64,000 nt of DNA from positions 16,161-80,160 of the forward strand of contig CAZJZI010000004.1 in assembly GCA_964550435.1 (NCBI GenBank), read 5' to 3'. A program made the translations under genes and the position numbers. The notes under the pieces are model-generated. The model ran no database searches, was not told the DNA's origin, and saw only the letters and a program-made list of their open reading frames with translations. Shown one piece after another: positions 60,385 to 64,000 of this stretch. The stretch is from UBA11400 sp964550435 (GTDB lineage Bacteria; Bacteroidota; Rhodothermia; Balneolales; HLUCCA01). Numbering within the stretch: position 1 is the stretch's first letter; each line of letters starts with the position of its first letter.

Positions 60385-60386
60385 CA
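60374..60386. promoter_or_regulatory. Candidate LacI-family operator D (GH1 promoter)
   Basis: TGCAA-TAT-TTGCA is a perfect 5-bp inverted repeat around 3 bases, and serves as the best example of the shared motif. It overlaps the predicted -7 box of the GH1 promoter, 45 bases before the start codon. Confidence 0.6.
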
Positions 60387-60431
60387 TTAGATTGTCTGCC
60401 ATAATAAATGGTCATCTTTCAGAGCAGTATA

Positions 60432-61760
60432 ATGGAAAAAACGATAGTCTATGGGGTAGCAACTTCCAGTTATCAAATTGAAGGTGGTGTCAATGAAAAT
60501 GGTGCCGGTTTAACTAACTGGACCGTCTTCTCAAAGAAATCAGACACTATTCATAAAAATCAGAATGGTGATACGGCCTGTGACCATTTTCATCTTTGGG
60601 AAAGTGATGTTGAACTAATGCATCAATTGGGAATCCAATCATATCGCTTTTCAATCTCCTGGGCCCGAATTTTTCCTGATAACTCTGGTGTGATTAACGA
60701 GGAAGGCTTGAAATTTTACGAATCGTTACTCCATAAACTTCATGAATATTCCATAGAGCCCATGATTACACTATATCACTGGGACTTGCCTCAATGGCTG
60801 GAAGTGCAAGGTGGATGGAGTAATCCATCTATCATTGACCATTTTGAAAAGTATGCTCTTACACTGGTAAATAGATTTTCTAATCTATGTTCAAAGTGGA
60901 TTACACTCAATGAGCCTTGGGTTTTTTTGCACAAGGGTTTTATAACGGGTGAACATGCACCAGGAATAAGGGATATACACTACGCTGGGAAATCGTATGT
61001 GAATATCCTAAGGACTCACACGAATGCGTGTAAGAAAATCAAAGAATTAGTACCAAACATTGAAATTGGGATCGCCTGCAATGTTACATACGTTGCACCA
61101 GGGAGTGTTTCAATTAATGATATTAATGCCGCAGAGCGTTTCGAATCTTATATAAACAGACTTTTTTTAGACCCCTTACTAACTGGCTCTATTCCCAATA
61201 TTGCGTGGGAACTCTTTCAAAATGAACTTCCGGAAGAGTGGCGCAAACATGCTCATGAGCTACTTACACCAAATGATTTTGTAGGACTAAACTACTATTC
61301 AAAAACCACTATTAAAGCCAACGAAAACCATTTCTTAGGCGTACAAGCTTCTAATTCAGGGCTTCCGGTTACCTCTATGGATTGGGAAATATACCCTAAA
61401 GGACTGTCAACAATACTCGCATGGGCATTTGAAAGATATAAGTTACCGATCTATATAACTGAAAATGGCGCTGCATTTGATGACGTAGTATCCGAGAACG
61501 GCGAAATTAATGATACAGACCGTATTCATTATTTCTCTGATCACCTGGCAGAAGTACTTGAAGCTACACAGTCTGGTGTTCCTGTTTTGGGATATTATGC
61601 GTGGTCTTTTCTAGATAATTTTGAATGGGAGGCTGGGTATGACAAAAGATTCGGGTTAGTATATGTTGACTTTGAATCATTAAAGAGAACCGTAAAAAAT
61701 AGCGGATATTTCTACAGAGATTTCATTGTCAACCAGCATTCAACACTCATTTATGACTAG
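60432..61760 (+). CDS. GH1 beta-glucosidase
   Basis: A 442-residue GH1 enzyme, without signal peptide and so probably cytoplasmic, that hydrolyses beta-glucosides. Seen: N-terminal signature 'YGVATSSYQIEGG', acid/base Glu161 in 'ITLNEPW', nucleophile Glu344 in 'YITENGA', and substrate-site residues 'WSFLDNFEWEAGYDKRFGL'. I chose the ATG at 60432, right before the family's first strand; an in-frame ATG at 60408 would add eight residues. It follows the LacI-type gene by 99 bases and has its own promoter with two operators. It would finish degradation of oligosaccharides released by the secreted GH16 enzyme. It ends 12 bases from the convergent fusion gene. Confidence 0.95.
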   Translation: MEKTIVYGVATSSYQIEGGVNENGAGLTNWTVFSKKSDTIHKNQNGDTACDHFHLWESDVELMHQLGIQSYRFSISWARIFPDNSGVINEEGLKFYESLLHKLHEYSIEPMITLYHWDLPQWLEVQGGWSNPSIIDHFEKYALTLVNRFSNLCSKWITLNEPWVFLHKGFITGEHAPGIRDIHYAGKSYVNILRTHTNACKKIKELVPNIEIGIACNVTYVAPGSVSINDINAAERFESYINRLFLDPLLTGSIPNIAWELFQNELPEEWRKHAHELLTPNDFVGLNYYSKTTIKANENHFLGVQASNSGLPVTSMDWEIYPKGLSTILAWAFERYKLPIYITENGAAFDDVVSENGEINDTDRIHYFSDHLAEVLEATQSGVPVLGYYAWSFLDNFEWEAGYDKRFGLVYVDFESLKRTVKNSGYFYRDFIVNQHSTLIYD

Positions 61761-61772
61761 TACTATTTCTTA

Positions 61773-63932
61773 TTAGTTATAATCGTCGTTATTCGTAAAT
61801 ATTGAAGGATAATCGCCTTTGAACAAGGTCTTTACAAGGATGTCTAAATCCATCCAGATACTGTAATTCTGGACGTAGAATAACTCGAATTTTTCTTTTT
61901 CTGATTCACGGTATAACCTGGATTCATTTAGTTGTCGTAGTCCAGTCATTCCGGGTTTATAGTAAAGTGGGATTTTCTCTCTATTCTGGATTATTGGAGA
62001 TCCCACAAAGCTTATGCGCCCAATCAAAACATAAAAGATCTGAATGTAGCGGTTCAACCAGATATTTTTTTCATAGGGTAACCAAAGTCGAAGCGAGTTG
62101 GTGTGGGTTCCATCCAGAAAATATTCTACCTTTTGAGGTATTTCCTTAGAAAATAGTTTGTACAATAGTGGTAGAATAGCAAAAGGTAATCCCACTATGA
62201 TGACCAAAAGGGCTAACCAAAAATCCAGGTTTCTTTTCAAGAATTTATTCCACGGTAATGAATATGCCAAACGTACATCCACCAAAGGGATATCGTCAAA
62301 ATATTCAACATTCGATTTACCGATTATAAAATCCATGGATTCAGGTACAATTTTAAAGTACACCTCATCCTGACGAATTTGTGACATAATATTCAGGATT
62401 TCGTCATTTGATACGGTGTTACCCAAAAAAATCAGTTGATCAATCGAATGAAATCTAACCAGATCCGGAACGTGTTCTGTCCTACCGATTACAGGAATAT
62501 TTTCAAGTTTATCGATCCAATCTTTGTCCTTTTGAACGATTACACCCACAATTTCATAGTTCCAATCAACCTTCGATCGTATCAATGAGATAAGATCAAC
62601 AGTTTTGTTGCCCAGTCCAACGATCAAAACCCGCATGGGCTTTATAGATCCCGTTGGACTAAATCTGGATTTTGAGTAGTTCTTCATCCAGAATCGATAG
62701 AAACCAAGAACAACAGAGGCTGAAAAGGCACCAAATAGCAGTATCCATCTTGAAAAGGCAAATTCCCGAAAAAAGAACGTTGTAACTGCCACGCCCATGA
62801 ACGATAAAGCAACGGCCTTAACGATAGAGATTATCGAAACTTTGTTAAGTCCATATAATTCGTAATACCTCCCAAATCCTATAAAAAATAGGGATAGCAG
62901 GGCATTAACCGTTAAAAACGATAAGGAGAACTGACTCGTTAATTCACTTGGATGAATTTCATAACGAATCATGAAAAACATGAATACCAATAAATTCAGG
63001 TTGAACAAGTCAACGACCGGAAGTGCAAACCTTCGAAACAAAGATCCCATGTAGGTAGTGAATCCTCTGACTACTATTCCTAAGAGGACAATGAATTTAA
63101 ATAGAAAGGTATAAGCGTAGCTGTAGTGTTTATCAAAGAATTGATACATCGCTTTATTGAAAACAATCACATAATCCAGGTTCTCTTTCTTTGTAGACTC
63201 TCCCTTGTAGTGAATAATACTCGTTCCTGGAACATAATCAATTTGATATCCAGCTTGTGTAGTACGATAGGAAAGATCGATATCCTCTCCATACATGAAA
63301 AAGCGTTCATCGAATCCATCCAGATTCTTGAGCACATCAGCTCTGAAGAACATAAAGGCACCAGAAAGTACAGGAACGGGTCCAGCTTCATTCTCATCCT
63401 TCCATCCCTGATAATAATCAGCGAATCGTTTGTTTTTAGGAAACAATTTCGTGAGTCCAAGTACCTTCCATAAGGCGGATGCTGGAGTTGGGACAGAGCG
63501 CCTTGATTCCGGGGCAAAACTACCATCTGGATTCAGGAGTTTGCAACCAGCCGCTCCGGTTCCGGGGTTTGCCTCCATGTGATTGTACATTACTTTGAGC
63601 GTGTCCTCGCTAATGAGTGTGTCTGGATTTAGCAGTAGAATGTACTTACCTGTTGCAAGTCTAATAGCTTGATTGTTGGCTTTACCGAAACCTAGGTTCT
63701 TAGCATTAGCGATAAAAGTAACTTCAGGAAAGCGTTGTGAAAGATACTCAACTGAACCATCGGTAGAATGGTTATCTACTACAAATGTTTGAATTGAGAG
63801 TCCACCTTTAGAGCTGCGAATTGAAGCCAGGAGGTTAACCAGATACTCCTTCACGTTATAATTTACTATAACGATAGAGATATCAGGGTTGGCTGATGGG
63901 GGTGTATTTGGATTGGATTTATTCACCCGCAT
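61773..63932 (-). CDS. GT2 glycosyltransferase fused to a degenerate sugar-phosphate transferase
   Basis: A 719-residue fusion. Residues about 17-255 are a GT2 (rhamnosyltransferase-like) domain: 'ISIVIVNYNVKEYLVNLLASI', 'VVDNHSTDGSVEYL', 'LLLNPDT' and 'GYGEDIDLSYR'-like 'MYGEDIDLSYRTTQAGY'. Then come several membrane helices (about 270-415), a Rossmann-like region (about 433-560, 'VLIVGLGNKTVDLI') and a C-terminal segment (about 563-715) aligned with bacterial sugar transferases ('VGSPI', 'YKPGMTGLRQLN', 'WMDLDILVKTLF'). The FKFRTM motif and the catalytic Asp-Glu dyad are absent, so the C-terminal part may be inactive or altered. The start is the ATG at 63932. It likely works in surface glycan assembly. 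Confidence 0.85.
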   Translation of the reverse strand: MRVNKSNPNTPPSANPDISIVIVNYNVKEYLVNLLASIRSSKGGLSIQTFVVDNHSTDGSVEYLSQRFPEVTFIANAKNLGFGKANNQAIRLATGKYILLLNPDTLISEDTLKVMYNHMEANPGTGAAGCKLLNPDGSFAPESRRSVPTPASALWKVLGLTKLFPKNKRFADYYQGWKDENEAGPVPVLSGAFMFFRADVLKNLDGFDERFFMYGEDIDLSYRTTQAGYQIDYVPGTSIIHYKGESTKKENLDYVIVFNKAMYQFFDKHYSYAYTFLFKFIVLLGIVVRGFTTYMGSLFRRFALPVVDLFNLNLLVFMFFMIRYEIHPSELTSQFSLSFLTVNALLSLFFIGFGRYYELYGLNKVSIISIVKAVALSFMGVAVTTFFFREFAFSRWILLFGAFSASVVLGFYRFWMKNYSKSRFSPTGSIKPMRVLIVGLGNKTVDLISLIRSKVDWNYEIVGVIVQKDKDWIDKLENIPVIGRTEHVPDLVRFHSIDQLIFLGNTVSNDEILNIMSQIRQDEVYFKIVPESMDFIIGKSNVEYFDDIPLVDVRLAYSLPWNKFLKRNLDFWLALLVIIVGLPFAILPLLYKLFSKEIPQKVEYFLDGTHTNSLRLWLPYEKNIWLNRYIQIFYVLIGRISFVGSPIIQNREKIPLYYKPGMTGLRQLNESRLYRESEKEKFELFYVQNYSIWMDLDILVKTLFKGDYPSIFTNNDDYN

Positions 63933-63979
63933 AATATACAAAATCAGATTACAGAATGGGGAAAAGAGAGAAGGAAAAA

Positions 63980-64000
63980 GCGGTTGAGCGGTTGAGCGGT
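63980..64000. repeat. 8-base tandem repeat GCGGTTGA at window edge
   Basis: Two full units GCGGTTGA and a partial GCGGT run to the end of the window; the array may continue beyond it. It lies about 48 bases upstream of the fusion gene's start, after a purine-rich stretch. Confidence 0.65.

Noticed and set aside
1..64000. CRISPR arrays, insertion sequences, prophage genes, rRNA genes
   Set aside because: No regularly spaced long repeats, transposase motifs, phage structural genes or rRNA segments were seen on either strand; the only RNA gene recognised is tRNA-Gln.

Overview
The window looks like a piece of a chromosome from the Bacteroidota/Balneolota/Rhodothermota group, most likely a Balneolales-type bacterium. 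Evidence: carboxypeptidase-regulatory-domain TonB receptors, PorV/PorQ-type outer membrane proteins, secreted proteins ending in a 'YPNPFNP' C-terminal sorting domain (type IX secretion style), DUF3078/DUF2851/DUF4199 families, and promoters of the TTTG / TAnnTTTG type. Several genes have forced TTG or GTG starts and Shine-Dalgarno sequences are mostly weak. No rRNA, insertion sequence, CRISPR array, prophage or origin was seen. No gene-free stretch exceeds 300 bases; the longest, between tsaD and dnaK, is 282 bases and holds heptad repeats and the dnaK terminator.

Layout. 1-3.4 kb: end of a DUF3078 outer membrane protein, a PyrR-like phosphoribosyltransferase, small proteins, a DUF2851 protein and tRNA-Gln. 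3.5-8 kb: a housekeeping operon prs-rplY-pth-hppA closed by a terminator. 8-15.5 kb: two TonB receptor units flanking rnhA-pyrF. 15.6-29.4 kb, all on the minus strand: an unrecognised protein, tsaD, hsp20-dnaK, aroA with a 1000-residue TPR protein, a CBS protein with hflX, and a BatA-like membrane pair. 29.5-32.2 kb: a large lipoprotein with a propeller-like C-terminus. 32.2-39.6 kb: a long minus-strand cluster ending in TIGR01777 epimerase, dipeptide epimerase, cdsA, CPBP protease, small membrane proteins, nadC, thioesterase and accA. 39.7-43.1 kb: two glycan-assembly genes and tgt.

43.1-61.8 kb is the most distinctive region. It appears to be a beta-glucan-type polysaccharide locus. A minus-strand run encodes a secreted multi-carbohydrate-binding-module protein, a TonB receptor, a 1131-residue surface protein, a PorV/PorQ-like protein, a parvulin-type lipoprotein and a GH16 glucanase. 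On the other strand lie an SGNH hydrolase, a LacI-family regulator and a GH1 beta-glucosidase. There is no SusD homologue and no inner membrane sugar transporter. Four related 13-bp sites (consensus TGCAA-N3-TTGCA) sit at the divergent promoter, at the regulator start codon and twice at the GH1 promoter, so one LacI-type repressor could control the whole locus. The window ends with an unusual GT2 / sugar-phosphate-transferase-like fusion and a short tandem repeat.
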